The position numbers were made by a program, and so were the translations under genes. The notes under the pieces are model-generated. The model was not told the DNA's origin. It searched no databases and saw only the letters and a program-made list of their open reading frames with translations. From Antedon mediterranea (Eukaryota; Echinodermata; Crinoidea; Comatulida; Antedonidae), in NCBI RefSeq assembly GCF_964355755.1, contig NC_092678.1, positions 21,362,922 through 21,426,921 of the forward strand: 64,000 nt of DNA, read 5' to 3'. Every line of letters begins with the position of its first letter. The stretch's first letter is position 1. Below, one piece after another: positions 54,101-61,690 of the stretch.

Positions 54101-57029
54101 AATTTAAGATACATACAACATGACTAATAGTAGTAAATATAACACTGAAAGAATAAATACAATATCAAATGGTTCATTTTGCTTTGAGGGTGATATGATC
54201 TCTATCATTTTATTGGAACCAATGTCAAATAATATGTTTGCTGTCAAACTCAATGTCTGTATATGAATATGAAGTTGACAAAAATCAGTGACAGTAAAAG
54301 AATTTAAAAATGGTATTTATCCCAAAATATTTAAAAATCTATTTATCATACCTGTACCGAGCTAAGAAAATATTAAAGCAATATGTTTAAGAAATTTCTT
54401 TCTGTGGTTTAGTCATTTGAAATACTGTATCATTATAAATTACACATCACTGAACACAAATGAGACAATTACATAAAGAAAATGTGATGGACTCTCGTAA
54501 ATATTTAAATTGTGTGTGACGTTTTGAGAAAGTAGGCTTCAATGAGAGTAACGTCACACACACTATTTACCTCAGCAAATAACAGTAACATCTAACAAAG
54601 GCTAAAAGGCTCATAGAATTTGTCATAGAATTTTACAATTGGATAAATTGTTGTCAATAGTATAGGATAGGATGTGCAGTAAACAATAAGTAAACACTAT
54701 GCCAAGGACTTTGGCAAACAATTTAAATATCGGTCAAATTCAAATTTGAAGTATTAGCAAAATGGATTTTCATCTCTGAACACTATTTTGTTTATGATAT
54801 ATTTGCCATATTATAAACTTAAGAAAATAAAATGTTCACAATCCATTATAAATTTTGAACCTATTTTATATTTATATGTTTAAAAAAAAACTTCTAAAAC
54901 AGAGAAACCTAAATAAAGAGTATTCTGTGTTAATGATATACATAGGCCTACTGCAGACCATTAAAATACAGCCTCCATTAGAAATTCTGAATTTATTTAT
55001 ATTTCAAAAATTGATAAAACACAACCTAAAATATCCCGTACCCCCACTCTGGTAGTACAGTATCTGTACCTGAATTAATAAACTCTCTTAAAAAATGAGA
55101 CACAAAGTCTTAAATAAATCAATTAATATTTCCATGTAATTTGTACTATAGAATAAATGAATAGAATGGTACTAAAATTTCCATGTACATAATATATCAC
55201 AACTTATTAGTAACGTCAGTTCCTCATAAAAATAGCATGAACAGTTATATATCTTCTGGCCAAGCAATTAAATTTACGTCCTTAATTACATCACTTTGGT
55301 GAACAAATTTGGTGAAATAAATCAGAGACAACCACGTCCAAATGGTTTATACTCATTTACAATCTGGAATGTTTTATGTGGATATGAAGAATGTTTTGTA
55401 CAAACGCTGCACTATGCAATCTTACATTATTATTTTACTGCAGTTACTGCAGTAACTCGCCTTTTCAGTCACTGTAATTATAAACAGTGTGTGTATGATA
55501 ATACCCAGAAAATGTTTCCTGAATAAAATGTAGCTAACTGCAGTAGAATCAATCAAGGTAACTCAATTCTTGGTTTAAAGAATACTTCTTTTTAATACTG
55601 TACTATCCTAATATATTTGTTGTTGTTTTTATGGACAGGTTTACCTTCCATAGCTGGGGCCCTTGATAATTTGATAATTATTAAAAGTTCACAACATTTT
55701 GATTTTATTTTTTCAATACCAAAGATGATGATGACAAATACAGTACTACTTTTTTGTTGCTAATATCTTTTTGTTTTTAGGGGACAGGTTTACCCTCCAT
55801 AGCTGGGGCCCTTGTATCAAACAGTATAGAAGGTCCTTGTATCAAACAGTATCATATTGATAACTATTAATAGAAGCTGACAACAAGTTTGTGTTATTTT
55901 TCAATACCAAAGTTAACAATGTAATGTTTAATTTTGCTGTGTGTGGCATATAAATTTCTACTACTTTTTTGTTGCTAATTTCTTGTTGTTTTTAGGGGCC
56001 AGGTTTACATGTACTGTGCTCACCATAGCTTGATAATCATGATAAACTATTAAAAGAAGCTCACAGCAAGTTGTATTTTTTTTTTTTTTTCAATAACAGA
56101 TGTGATGTAAATGTCGCTGTAGGTGGCAAATCAAACTAATGATATTGATGATCAATTAAATTAAATTATTTTATCTTACCTCTATCATTTTGACATATTC
56201 TTACGATACGTGTCTCGTATGAATTTGAGTCTACCGCCCTCCTCTGAACTGTCAAGAAGTAACTGAATCCGTCATGACTAAACCCATGTACGTAGTTGAT
56301 TTTATATTCGTCAGCGTAAGTTGGTAACAAGTCAATGTACGAATGCACCATAGAAGAATCGTCGTAATACGCGTACTGAAAGTTGTAGCGTCCGTTTGTC
56401 AGATGTAACCGCTTTGTCGAGACAGCCTTTTGGGTTATATATTCATCTGGTCGTTCGGTTTGCCGCGTTGCACCAACGTATAGTCCTAAACTTGAATCTT
56501 GTTCTTGGTTCGGTGGGGCGGGTCCAAAGAACGCTACGACGGATCCTTCTGTCGCAACGAAATCATATTCTATATTATCCGACGAATAAATGTGATCTTC
56601 AATCGGATTTATCATAGTCAAAGAGTGGATCTTGCACGTGCCTTGTATTGCGCTTCCACACTCCAACAGAAATTGTTTTTCGTAGTCAATCAGCAGAATT
56701 TTGTTAATATTCTCTTTTGCAGCTTCAAAATAACTACATTCTTTCTCAGGCAAACATTTAACATTTTCTAACTGTGGTCCTGTTTTATACTCAAATTCAA
56801 ATTGCATATTATTACTAAGTTGGAAAATTCCATTTACAGCACCGACATATACTCTACCAGTTTGGTTATGCACTATTATGTGATTAAGATCTCCTTCCCG
56901 AGTTGTAAATGCAATAATATTTCGACTATACACTGAAGGGACACTAGCACAAATTAATAATGTAACAAATAACATGTTCAGTTTTTTCAATGTTGTTGTA
57001 CTTCTCTGTTTCAATTGAATGTTGTACAT
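18128..57029 (-). CDS. MET: MET/RON-family receptor tyrosine kinase, complete (1446 aa)
   Basis: Nineteen coding exons: 57029-56180 (ATG at 57029), 48520-48180, 47138-46953, 34163-33993, 31142-30969, 30478-30321, 29346-29214, 27368-27232, 26944-26771, 26329-26224, 24983-24711, 24388-24239, 23533-23290, 22416-22369, 21136-20999, 20527-20265, 19872-19600, 18934-18798 and 18512-18128 (TGA). All borders are AG/GT and the phases fit. The sum is 4341 nt, an exact multiple of three. Domains: signal peptide, Sema (about 40-516), PSI (about 517-574), four IPT (about 575-975), membrane span (about 979-1001), kinase (about 1085-1350) and docking tail. This is the architecture of MET (HGF receptor) and RON (MSP receptor). 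Invertebrate deuterostomes are expected to carry one ancestral gene, so MET versus RON cannot be assigned. Ligand and processing are unknown. Human MET is 1390 aa. Confidence 0.95.
18896..19210 (-). repeat. About 170-bp tandem duplication that copied the start of kinase exon 18934-18798
   Basis: The segment around 19073-19112 repeats the 5' part of the kinase exon including its acceptor (ctcccataagacaacaccaa, then atgaccacta). The following intron sequence is repeated as well (gttctgatagccaatattaa versus gtgctgatagacaataataa). The second exon copy still reads [16 protein letters not shown] on the minus strand with an AG before the W codon. No matching donor is evident. Confidence 0.8.
19210..19555 (-). 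mobile_element. LINE 3' end in sense orientation in the kinase intron
   Basis: The minus strand reads [20 protein letters not shown], then [29 protein letters not shown] and FWVDQLA before a stop. The first part fits LINE reverse transcriptase C-termini. A short 3' UTR and an A-rich tail follow, seen on the plus strand as the T run at 19236-19257. 5'-truncated. It begins about 45 bp after the donor of the 19872-19600 exon. Confidence 0.75.
20645..20788. mobile_element. Foldback MITE family A, copy 6
   Basis: agctctgtccacactatcaa at the left, gtttgataatgtagacagag at the right, with TTA on both flanks as a probable 3-bp target duplication. Confidence 0.9.
22369..22416 (-). CDS. MET: MET-like receptor: 48-nt juxtamembrane micro-exon
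   Basis: Between the membrane-span exon and the first kinase exon, ccccctgcag is followed by 48 nt that read (T)[15 protein letters not shown] and end at a gtaaaa donor. Both borders are phase 1 and the join on either side stays open, so the exon can be skipped without a frameshift. It is too short to be found by length alone; the call rests on phase, acceptor quality and position. Confidence 0.75.
22825..22912. mobile_element. Foldback MITE family A, copy 7 (truncated)
   Basis: Left half only: aaagctctgtctacactatc through gatgtgcccagatatggtag; the right arm is missing. Confidence 0.8.
23290..23533 (-). CDS. MET: MET-like receptor: membrane-span exon
   Basis: The exon ends the last IPT domain ([18 protein letters not shown]). 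It encodes one strongly hydrophobic segment, from [13 protein letters not shown] through [10 protein letters not shown] (about residues 979-1001), followed by the basic stop-transfer KRRMRSK. The juxtamembrane part [13 protein letters not shown] has two YR pairs. In MET a juxtamembrane DYR tyrosine recruits the ubiquitin ligase CBL. Whether either YR here does so is open, since neither has the D. Confidence 0.9.
24038..24162. mobile_element. Foldback MITE family A, copy 8
   Basis: aaagctctgtctacactatt start; aaagtttgatagtgtaaaca end; the core has tgtccatatatgggcacatc. Confidence 0.85.
24445..24665. mobile_element. MITE family D, intact copy
   Basis: A palindromic region with catatgcaatgatatgatac, gtatcacatatgtatcacat and later aattacctatgatactggac and aatgccatatgtggaatag. 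It matches the split copy at 15840-16180. A partial relative may lie at 10555-10630 in PTER copy 1. Confidence 0.65.
24711..30478 (-). CDS. MET: MET-like receptor: IPT/TIG domain exons
   Basis: Seven exons (30478-30321, 29346-29214, 27368-27232, 26944-26771, 26329-26224, 24983-24711, 24388-24239; the last lies just outside this span) encode four immunoglobulin-like IPT domains. IPT1 runs from [20 protein letters not shown] to [15 protein letters not shown]2 runs from [20 protein letters not shown] to YHYIDDP. IPT3 starts at [11 protein letters not shown] and has [16 protein letters not shown]4 starts near YPLEIMGNHLNL and ends in the membrane-span exon. The repeated P-x-GP-SGGT-L-I-G pattern and paired cysteines are typical. 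In MET these domains form the stalk and help bind ligand. The two-exons-per-domain split resembles vertebrate MET. Confidence 0.9.
25795..26155. repeat. Irregular tandem repeat of atggatcaatat
   Basis: About 360 bp built from variants of tatggatcaatatacttatg and tatggattaatataattatg, 12-22 bp apart, in a MET-like intron just upstream on the plus strand of the 26224 exon border. Confidence 0.85.
26640..26755. repeat. Pyrimidine-rich minisatellite
   Basis: Three to four copies of ctttttgcacccctacccct lie next to the donor of the exon that ends at 26771. Confidence 0.8.
28070..28545. repeat. About 150-bp direct repeat, 3 full copies and a partial
   Basis: Copies start near 28078, 28231 and 28382 and share tttttctctgaccgtcataa, caggtattttgacatttacc and ggaagaacatgtgtttatt. 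Open frames across them exist only because the unit repeats; they are not genes. Confidence 0.9.
29781..29904. mobile_element. Foldback MITE family A, copy 9
   Basis: ggctctgtctacactatcaa start; agtttgatagtgtagacaga end. Confidence 0.9.
30800..30968. repeat. Minisatellite that copies the PSI-exon splice donor
   Basis: About five units of roughly 25-35 bp with gcagtaaagcaatcacttac and tgcataactaat. atcacttac (GTAAGTGAT on the minus strand) occurs at 30813, 30838, 30872, 30932 and 30960. The last is the real splice donor of the exon ending at 30969. One further unit has mutated to atcaattca. Confidence 0.9.
30969..31142 (-). CDS. MET: MET-like receptor: PSI domain exon
   Basis: A single 174-nt phase-0 exon. 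It reads [17 protein letters not shown], then [16 protein letters not shown] and ends near [12 protein letters not shown]. The eight cysteines with the CGWC core are the signature of plexin-semaphorin-integrin (PSI) domains, which place the Sema propeller on the IPT stalk. Confidence 0.95.
31208..31342. mobile_element. Foldback MITE family A, copy 10
   Basis: Flanked by TAA on both sides (probable 3-bp target duplication); ends agctgtctgcactatcaaac and tttgattgtgtagacagagc. Confidence 0.9.
32135..32200 (-). mobile_element. LINE/SINE 3' tail fragment
   Basis: On the minus strand, cagcgctgggatcttttgaa, then aaggtgcttcataaataat and a (taa)n run. It is similar in layout to the tail at 14264-14309. 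Similar scraps lie at 36355-36395 (minus) and 49830-49880 (plus). Confidence 0.5.
33353..33503. mobile_element. Foldback MITE family A, copy 11
   Basis: The left arm is shortened (taagctctagtttgac); the right arm ttgatagtgtagacagagct is intact. Confidence 0.85.
33993..57029 (-). CDS. MET: MET-like receptor: signal peptide and Sema domain exons
   Basis: Exons 57029-56180, 48520-48180, 47138-46953 and 34163-33993. Translation probably starts at MYNIQLKQ (57029), one base after a good acceptor (tcttctag). The hydrophobic signal [17 protein letters not shown] follows, and an internal Met there is an alternative start. Sema-propeller landmarks: [63 protein letters not shown] across the first intron, then [12 protein letters not shown]. 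In MET the Sema domain binds HGF. No R-X-K/R-R furin site is seen where MET is cut into alpha and beta chains. Introns after the first, third and fourth coding exons are very long. Confidence 0.9.
34275..34722. repeat. 55-bp minisatellite, 8 copies
   Basis: Units in exact 55-bp register start at 34284, 34339, 34394, 34449, 34504, 34559, 34614 and 34669 (cagtacccaacaattgtctc, ctcattgtctcctttaatca). They are nearly identical. The array begins about 120 bp upstream, in transcription direction, of the last Sema exon. Confidence 0.95.
35020..35100 (-). pseudogene. tRNA-like sequence (tRNA pseudogene or SINE head)
   Basis: The minus strand has an A box (agtggtctaatggttagg), an anticodon-like hairpin (ctgc, loop atatcaa, gcag) and a B box-like ggttccgggttcatc. 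The T-stem and acceptor stem do not pair, so this is not a working tRNA. Confidence 0.6.
37355..37980. repeat. About 160-bp repeat with ATGGCGGCCAT, 4 copies
   Basis: Units centred on aaaatggcggccatcttgg at about 37462, 37631 (gcgacc), 37791 and 37951. Each is accompanied by aacatggcggctgaaatag, tatttacaactttaataaca and aagttataagccaaaat. The motif fits the known YY1 consensus (AAnATGGCGGC). A single similar site lies at 47270-47295 on the minus strand. Confidence 0.9.
38085..38310. repeat. About 37-bp repeat, 4-5 degraded copies
   Basis: Units of the type tgttgctagaatagaggtgt, cccctttaatgcagcctgg. The gaggtgtcccctttaat word links it to the large satellite at 61685. Confidence 0.85.
38424..38774. 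mobile_element. MITE family C, long copy
   Basis: The left end aagccgattttccactaggc, continuing gaatttgttcgcgcgaat, is matched in inverse at 38739-38774. The interior differs from the second copy at 60584. Confidence 0.9.
39605..40135 (+). mobile_element. LINE fragment with 3' tail
   Basis: A degraded open frame (131 codons) ends with [20 protein letters not shown], then [16 protein letters not shown], like other LINE C-termini. A 3' UTR with gtggcggttttatcgctgtt and an (aataaa)n tail follow. The same 3' UTR occurs inverted at 52095-52170, so both belong to one family. Confidence 0.6.
40513..40890. repeat. 17-bp minisatellite, about 22 copies, two variants
   Basis: tacagtacttttgcttg and tacagtacttttgctag alternate irregularly in 17-bp steps. 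Because 17 is not a multiple of three, any frame through it is periodic over 51 bp; the 100-residue frame seen is an artefact. Confidence 0.95.
41108..41206. mobile_element. Foldback MITE family A, copy 12 (5' part lost)
   Basis: It retains catcatgtccatatatgggc and the right arm ataaagtttgatattgtaga. Confidence 0.8.
42894..42970. mobile_element. Foldback MITE family A, copy 13 (fragment)
   Basis: It retains gccatatttgggtac and tttgtcaaactagttggata. Confidence 0.75.
44305..44434. mobile_element. MITE family B, copy 2
   Basis: aaagcttggttcccattagg at the left and ccctagtgtgaaccacactt at the right, with cttgtgattggtcaaattac inside. About 50 bp shorter than copy 1. Confidence 0.8.
48010..48124. 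mobile_element. Foldback MITE family A, copy 14
   Basis: Its left terminus is damaged (aactttatgtgac kept); the right arm agtttgatagtgtagacagc is intact. It ends about 55 bp downstream of the donor of the second Sema exon. Confidence 0.85.
48549..48684. mobile_element. Foldback MITE family A, copy 15
   Basis: agctacgtctacactttcaa to agtttgatagtgtagacaga. It lies only about 30 bp upstream of the acceptor of the second Sema exon (48520), so it may sit near the branch site. Confidence 0.85.
49220..49378. mobile_element. Foldback MITE family A, copy 16
   Basis: One of the best-preserved copies: agctctgtctacactatcaa to tttgatagtgtagacagagc, with TAA on both flanks. Confidence 0.95.
50251..50428. 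mobile_element. MITE family B, copy 3
   Basis: agcgtggttcatactagag at the left; ttgcattttagtgggaaaca at the right; inner arms acgtaaacgcaacgcagac and the inverse gcgttgcgcttacg. Confidence 0.8.
50428..50580 (+). mobile_element. Possible LINE reverse transcriptase C-terminal fragment
   Basis: One frame reads [19 protein letters not shown], then [14 protein letters not shown] and a stop; the WNGLP plus FK pattern is that of LINE C-termini. Short, and without a clear tail. Confidence 0.4.
50888..51030. mobile_element. Foldback MITE family A, copy 17
   Basis: agctctgtctacactagttt at the left; a degraded right arm gatagcttatacagagcttt. Confidence 0.8.
51585..51880. repeat. About 130-bp direct repeat pair
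   Basis: Two copies (51585-51715 and 51748-51880) share gtgtgaatggattgtcccca, ataaaaaataaagatgatga and ttgaatacagtaggctat. Confidence 0.85.
52095..52530 (-). mobile_element. LINE 3' fragment, minus strand
   Basis: On the minus strand, ttagtggcggtagttatcgc, then tgttggtttcgattgaata and an (aataaa)n tail, as in the plus-strand copy at 40060-40135. Short open frames upstream (GGDL-like residues, a proline run) carry no recognised motif. Confidence 0.55.
53455..53905 (-). mobile_element. LINE 3' end, minus strand
   Basis: The minus strand reads [20 protein letters not shown], then [12 protein letters not shown] and a stop soon after. The pattern (r.yGkSFp.LWs.LP..lR) is a LINE reverse transcriptase C-terminus. 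The element ends with ttggtcgaataaataaatga and repeated aaatg. Confidence 0.65.
55630..56110. repeat. Triplicated segment of about 150-190 bp
   Basis: Three copies share ttgttgtttttaggggacag, gtttaccctccatagctggg and a downstream ttttttcaatacca stretch. They lie just 5' on the plus strand (3' in transcription) of the first Sema exon. Confidence 0.8.
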
Positions 57030-57549
57030 TCTAGAAGAAAATAAAATATTGTAACAATTTATCAACATCATTATTGTCCTTGAAACAGAACAGTATATTG
57101 TCAGATTTAAAGATGTATTGTCCCAGAAAACATTTAAAAAAACATTGAATAGGCTATTTTGTAGTTTTAAATTTTAGTTAATTTGCCAATAAATAAATGT
57201 ACAAAAGTAATGATGTTGCTTTTTAATTAATTATTTGAATTTAACCTACAGTAAAACACATTGACTTCCAGAAAATGGACTTCTGGTTGCCTTTTTTTTC
57301 TTTACATTACAGTTTTACTGTATCGGGTTAAGTATTTTTTCTAAAATCTCATTTTTTTTGGCTAAGTGAACAACTATTATGTGACATTAAATCAGCTAAC
57401 TCATATTTATTTAGAGGGGTAATTTATCTTTATGAGATGAAGATATGAACAATATTATTACTGGTATCTGTAAGTTAAAATTATTTAAAATTAATTGAAT
57501 TATCCACTTTTAAAGAGCACTAATTAGAAATAGGTTTAATTTTATCTTC

Positions 57550-57800
57550 ATTTAAATCTGACAAAATTGGTCTTGGAATTTATCTTGCCTTGTGCTGGGT
57601 TGTAACGAATGGGTGTGGGGGTGGGGGGGGGGGGGCGGTTGTGTAGGTTGGAGTTTGGGTGGGGTTGGGGATCAGTGGTGGGGTTGGGGATCAGTGGTAG
57701 GGTCGGGTTGGTTTTTTTGTTGGATAGTGGTAGCTCATTTTGATAGAAATTCCCCCCAAAAAATCTCACCCCTCCCCAAAAGTTTTTGTCAATTTTCTCC
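57550..57800. repeat. G-rich low-complexity tract
   Basis: On the plus strand, ggtgtgggggtggggg, then gtggggttggggatcagtgg twice. Several runs of three or more G make G-quadruplex formation possible on this strand. It lies in the first MET-like intron. Confidence 0.75.
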
Positions 57801-58289
57801 CACACTCCAACATGCCTGGTAATGGTATATGATGTTTCAGAGACATATTCCTCATGATACTATATATAAACTAAATAAATTAAAAGTAATCGTATAAATA
57901 ATAATAATGTAGTACACCTTCGTCGTACACAGTCTAAGATTAAGAAAGTTTTCTATCTTGAAGCTTTTTCTCCATGGTATTTATTTTAGCCTAACTATAC
58001 AAACTTGACATCACAGGGACCATTGGCCAGTGTGAAAAAAACAGGATGATTCACAATCATAAAATGGTATAACAAAAATGCAGTACTACCTACTTAGATT
58101 TTTAGATCCGATAATATCAACTTTTGCTTATCAAACTTTTCGAATGAAAATTGTTGCTGCAACATCTCACCTTTGCCTAGCTAGGCCCTGCTGGAGGAGA
58201 ACCTACCTGATGGTACCAACCAAAAAGAAGTACTAAACTACAAACTATTTGCCTGCGATATAAATAACTTAAACATATTTTATACTCAC

Positions 58290-58420
58290 TTTGGTATTTC
58301 TTTGAGTTCATAACATTCACCAAAGAGTCCGGATGATAAATACAAACGGAGAAAGATATAAGATGGCCAGCCAGTAGTTGGGGACGCTCGAGCGAATGTG
58401 TCAGTTATTGAAGTGAAGAA
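58290..58420 (-). other. MET: Probable 5' non-coding exon of the MET-like gene
   Basis: A strong donor (gtgagt on the minus strand at 58289-58284) follows tctttgaacc-type sequence, and the first coding exon begins with an acceptor one base before the ATG. A non-coding first exon is therefore needed, and this is the best candidate. The 5' limit is a guess; it should lie downstream of the CCAAT motif at 58438. Confidence 0.55.
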
Positions 58421-58435
58421 GATGTATTGTTTGCC

Positions 58436-58468
58436 TTGATTGGCTGTTGAAGGACAACATTACGTCAT
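58436..58468 (-). promoter_or_regulatory. Possible core promoter elements of the MET-like gene
   Basis: On the minus strand, agccaatc (CCAAT box, 58438-58445) and tgacgtaa (CRE-like, about 58460-58467) lie 15 bp apart just upstream of the proposed first exon. No TATA box is clear. Confidence 0.4.
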
Positions 58469-59193
58469 CAAAGCGCCTCTTATGCAATATCACTCAACCG
58501 TGAAATGAGCAAGTTATTCAAATTAGAGGGTGTACTCAATTAAAGCATGATGATGAGGAAGGTCAAAGCCGTTATCTACCTCAGTCGTTCCTTTTGGATT
58601 ATTTACGTCAAATAGATTTATTTGTTTGAATTTTTCCGGGTTAGAGGCGTAAAACAAACGTTTTAAAAACAACACAAGAAATTGCACATTTGTTTTAAAT
58701 ATTTTTAAAATAAAAACAAGAAAAAAAATAAATTAAAAACAAACAAATAGGCCTACTGACAAACAATAACGTAAGGACCTGTTTCTGCTGAGAATACACC
58801 AAATTTTGAAATAACAGTATTTTATTGTCAGCAGAACGGGTCCTAAACAAAACTCCGATTTGTTAATACGGTTTTTAAAAAGCCAATGGATTCCGGTCTC
58901 GATCGTCAATTGTGTGAAGTAATTTTTCTGCAACGCAATTTTTATAAAACCGGTTTCGCAGACCAACGGTGTGAGAATAACCTTATAGGCCTACAGCTAT
59001 GAAAAATCCTTTAAAATCTTGTGGAAATAGGGCAATAACCTTACTTAGTAATCCTGCTAACTAACAAATATAGAAAGAAACACACATCGATCGACCAATA
59101 ACCTCTCGTAATTCTGGCAATGTATTCCTTTTTAAATATTTGAATTTTTAATAGTATTATTAATTTATTTTTTCATACACCAGTATCTTACTA

Positions 59194-59621
59194 CCGTAAA
59201 TCTTCTAATAGTAACCCACACTCTAATAGTAACCCCCCTTATAATAGTAACCCTTCTTATAAGTTAATCTATAATAATATGATGCAGCCGTATTTTGAAA
59301 ATAAGGAGATGATGCATGTTAATCCGGGAGGGGGGGGGGAGGATTAAGTGTTTTTGAGTAAAATAAACTTAGAGTTCAACCAAATTTGTTTATTCGTACT
59401 GTTTTATTATTTTGCTATGAGTTGCTGACCGGGAAAGCTGGGGGTGGGTTACTATTTTCAGGTGCCTAATTTAAGATTGGTAATAATAACCCACTACTCT
59501 AATTGTAACCCCCTTCTAATAGTAACCCCCTTCTAATTGTAACCCCCTTCTAATAGTAACCCACCCTAAAAAACAATCAAAGAATAATAACCAAGGGTTA
59601 CAATTAGAAGATTTATGGTAT
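59194..59621. mobile_element. Inverted-repeat element with taacccc repeats
   Basis: The left end taccgtaaatcttctaatag is inverse to attagaagatttatggta at the right. Both ends continue into repeats of ttctaatagtaaccccc. The interior contains a G run (59329-59340). Confidence 0.75.
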
Positions 59622-60583
59622 CTGTATTGAGTAAAAAAGTTGTTATAATAGAGGGCTCAAACAAACCGCCGGAGACATCTTCAAACCAACATTTTTATAA
59701 TAGATAGATACAATAAGAATGATTACATAACCTAACTAAACGAAATTAATTTATTTGTGTAGCTATAACGTTACTGTGACGTAAAACCAATCGCAGAGTT
59801 TTAGCGAACTTTTTTTTCAGCAGAGAAAGACAATAGTTAAAAATTGGCTGTGGTTTAAAATTGTTACTTTAAAATGAGGTCACTTACAACAAGTTCAAGT
59901 TCAAGTTCAAGTTTCAAGTTCAACAATAGCACCCAAATAAGGATGTGACTCGAAGGTTGCTATTAGAAGACGTGATAGGCTCAAGCTTTGAATAAGCCAT
60001 TTTGTACCTTTAACAAAATTATACACTTTCGCCGAAACAAATAATGATAAACAGTAAGAGTTCAGAACAGTCTTCCTGTCACACAATGGGATTTCTCCCA
60101 GTTTACTCATTTCTTTCTTAAATTTACCGATCAGGTAATAATTTCTTTTTTAAAAGGTGCCAGTAAAGGTAAAACTTATATTCTTTTTAGTCTGTCGAAG
60201 GACAATTTTTTTAAATTGAATTTACGATACGATAGTACTTTTATTGTCATTTTATTTTACAACAATGTACAAATGAAAGGCTTTACCTTATTTTGTTCGA
60301 GTTCAAAACTTTTCAAATATTCAACTTCCTTTGTTGAAAATAAGGATCGTCAACTGGGTCGTCATAAATGAAAGCTATGCATACTATTGCCAAAAGAGCA
60401 CAAAGAGATTCACCTACAACAAGAATGCAATGGTTGCTTAGAAGGTGGTTGACGAGGTAATTGTTTTGTATCTATAAGCTTTCATTACAATTTATTTAAC
60501 AAAAACATTCAAAGCAAGTAGGCCTACATAACAATAACCAGCCTACGAATGACTGATTTGGTAGAATTGCCAAAGTTGTCTTT

Positions 60584-60744
60584 AAGCCGATTTTCCACTA
60601 GGCGAATTTGTTCGCGCGAATCGAACGCGCCAGCTTGTACGCATGTGTATTCATGTTTACGTCTTCCAAATCCTTCTCTACGCATGCGTATTAGCTGACG
60701 CCTTCGATTCGCGCGAACAAATTCGCCTAGTGGAAAATCGGCTT
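60584..60744. mobile_element. MITE family C, short copy
   Basis: The ends aagccgattttccactaggc and gcctagtggaaaatcggctt, with ttcgcgcgaa palindromes, match the element at 38424-38774 but with a 190-bp shorter interior. Confidence 0.9.
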
Positions 60745-61049
60745 TATGTAGGCCTAAACCTAATTGAAATAATATTGTATAACTTGCTTTGTAGGAGTTA
60801 TTATACTTTTCTTTCTATTTACCGTTCTTTCTTTCTGTTCTGTTAACCTGCTTGAGAAATGACTGTCCACTCTACTATCATTTTTTAACAGTTACTGACA
60901 AATAGTCTTTTCATGTTTGGCGTTTTTCTATAGATTATGAAACTATAGATGGATAGATGAAACATACGTATACTGTAGTGGCATTAGTGAACATTATACA
61001 TTTATTCAGTAGTAGGCCTAATAGTACTTTTATAGGTGTGTATTATTAA

Positions 61050-61690
61050 TATGTATAATATGATGTCGCCCATCCACCTAAACTGGGAGAAGTAGATAAG
61101 GGTAACAGCAAACTTCAGCTATGCACAAACAGTCTACCTGTCTGGCTAAGCTTTAAGAATTTATTTAGAAGGTGATCGGGATCTTGACGAATTTTATTGA
61201 CAGTTTTTATGATGTTCTTTCATGAAGTGAAATAAGAGGTTCAAGGCTAATGAGGAATCATTTACACCACTCCGTTCTTCAGCACTTTCAAGCTCTCATA
61301 TGAGAGCTGACTTGTACAGTTTTTCACAGGAGCTCGAGTGAAACAGTCTACCCATCCTACCATCAAAATAAGAAGACAAAAGATGTGGCAGATCATTCCA
61401 AAGACCAACAGATGAAAAGATAAATGAGCTGTTGCCATAGAAAACAGTGGCGGATTTTAAAACATTAACTTAGGACAATATGGTGTGATAAGCTCATCTA
61501 TGTAGTATAACGAAGTTGAGTTCAAACTCTTGTAATATAGTCAACAGACTCTTTAAATTAATTCTTTCTTGGATAGAAAGCCAGTGGAGATCTTTGAGGA
61601 TTAGAGTTATATTGGCAAATGCTTTTTGTCCTAGTGAAAAAGGTGCAGCAGTATTCTGAGCTGAATCAGTTGTAGTTTTGTGATTTCAGG
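61050..61690 (-). pseudogene. Decayed LINE reverse transcriptase
   Basis: The minus strand reads DSAQNTAAPFSLGQKAFAN, ITLILKDLHWLSIQERINLK, and after frame breaks FSSVGLWNDLPHLL. The QN.AA, LHWL, RI..K and LWNDLP blocks appear in the order seen in LINE reverse transcriptase C-terminal halves. There are several stops and frameshifts; it is not functional. Confidence 0.85.

Larger units (their letters stand above)
48685..56179. other. Large MET-like intron (about 7.7 kb)
   Basis: The intron between the first and second coding exons. It holds two family A MITEs, a family B MITE, LINE remnants (50428, 52095, 53455), a direct repeat pair (51585, 51748) and a triplicated segment (55630-56110). The stretches 49400-50240 and 53900-55430 show no recognisable feature. 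No further coding exon was found. Confidence 0.6.
58470..61050. other. Upstream intergenic DNA
   Basis: No supported gene. It contains two inverted-repeat elements (59194, 60584), a short aagttcaagttcaag run at 59888-59920 and, at about 60219-60300, an inverted LINE-like tail (aaataaaatgacaataaaag on the minus strand). Confidence 0.5.

Noticed and set aside
56396-56771. Plus-strand frames of 73 and 90 residues
   Set aside because: They are antisense to the strongly supported Sema exon.
57548-57822. Opposite open frames rich in proline or in glycine/tryptophan
   Set aside because: Both are translations of a G-rich low-complexity tract.
60376-60453. ATG followed by 26 open codons and a gtaatt donor, as in a first coding exon
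   Set aside because: No second exon, no homology and no promoter signal; short open stretches with GT are expected by chance.
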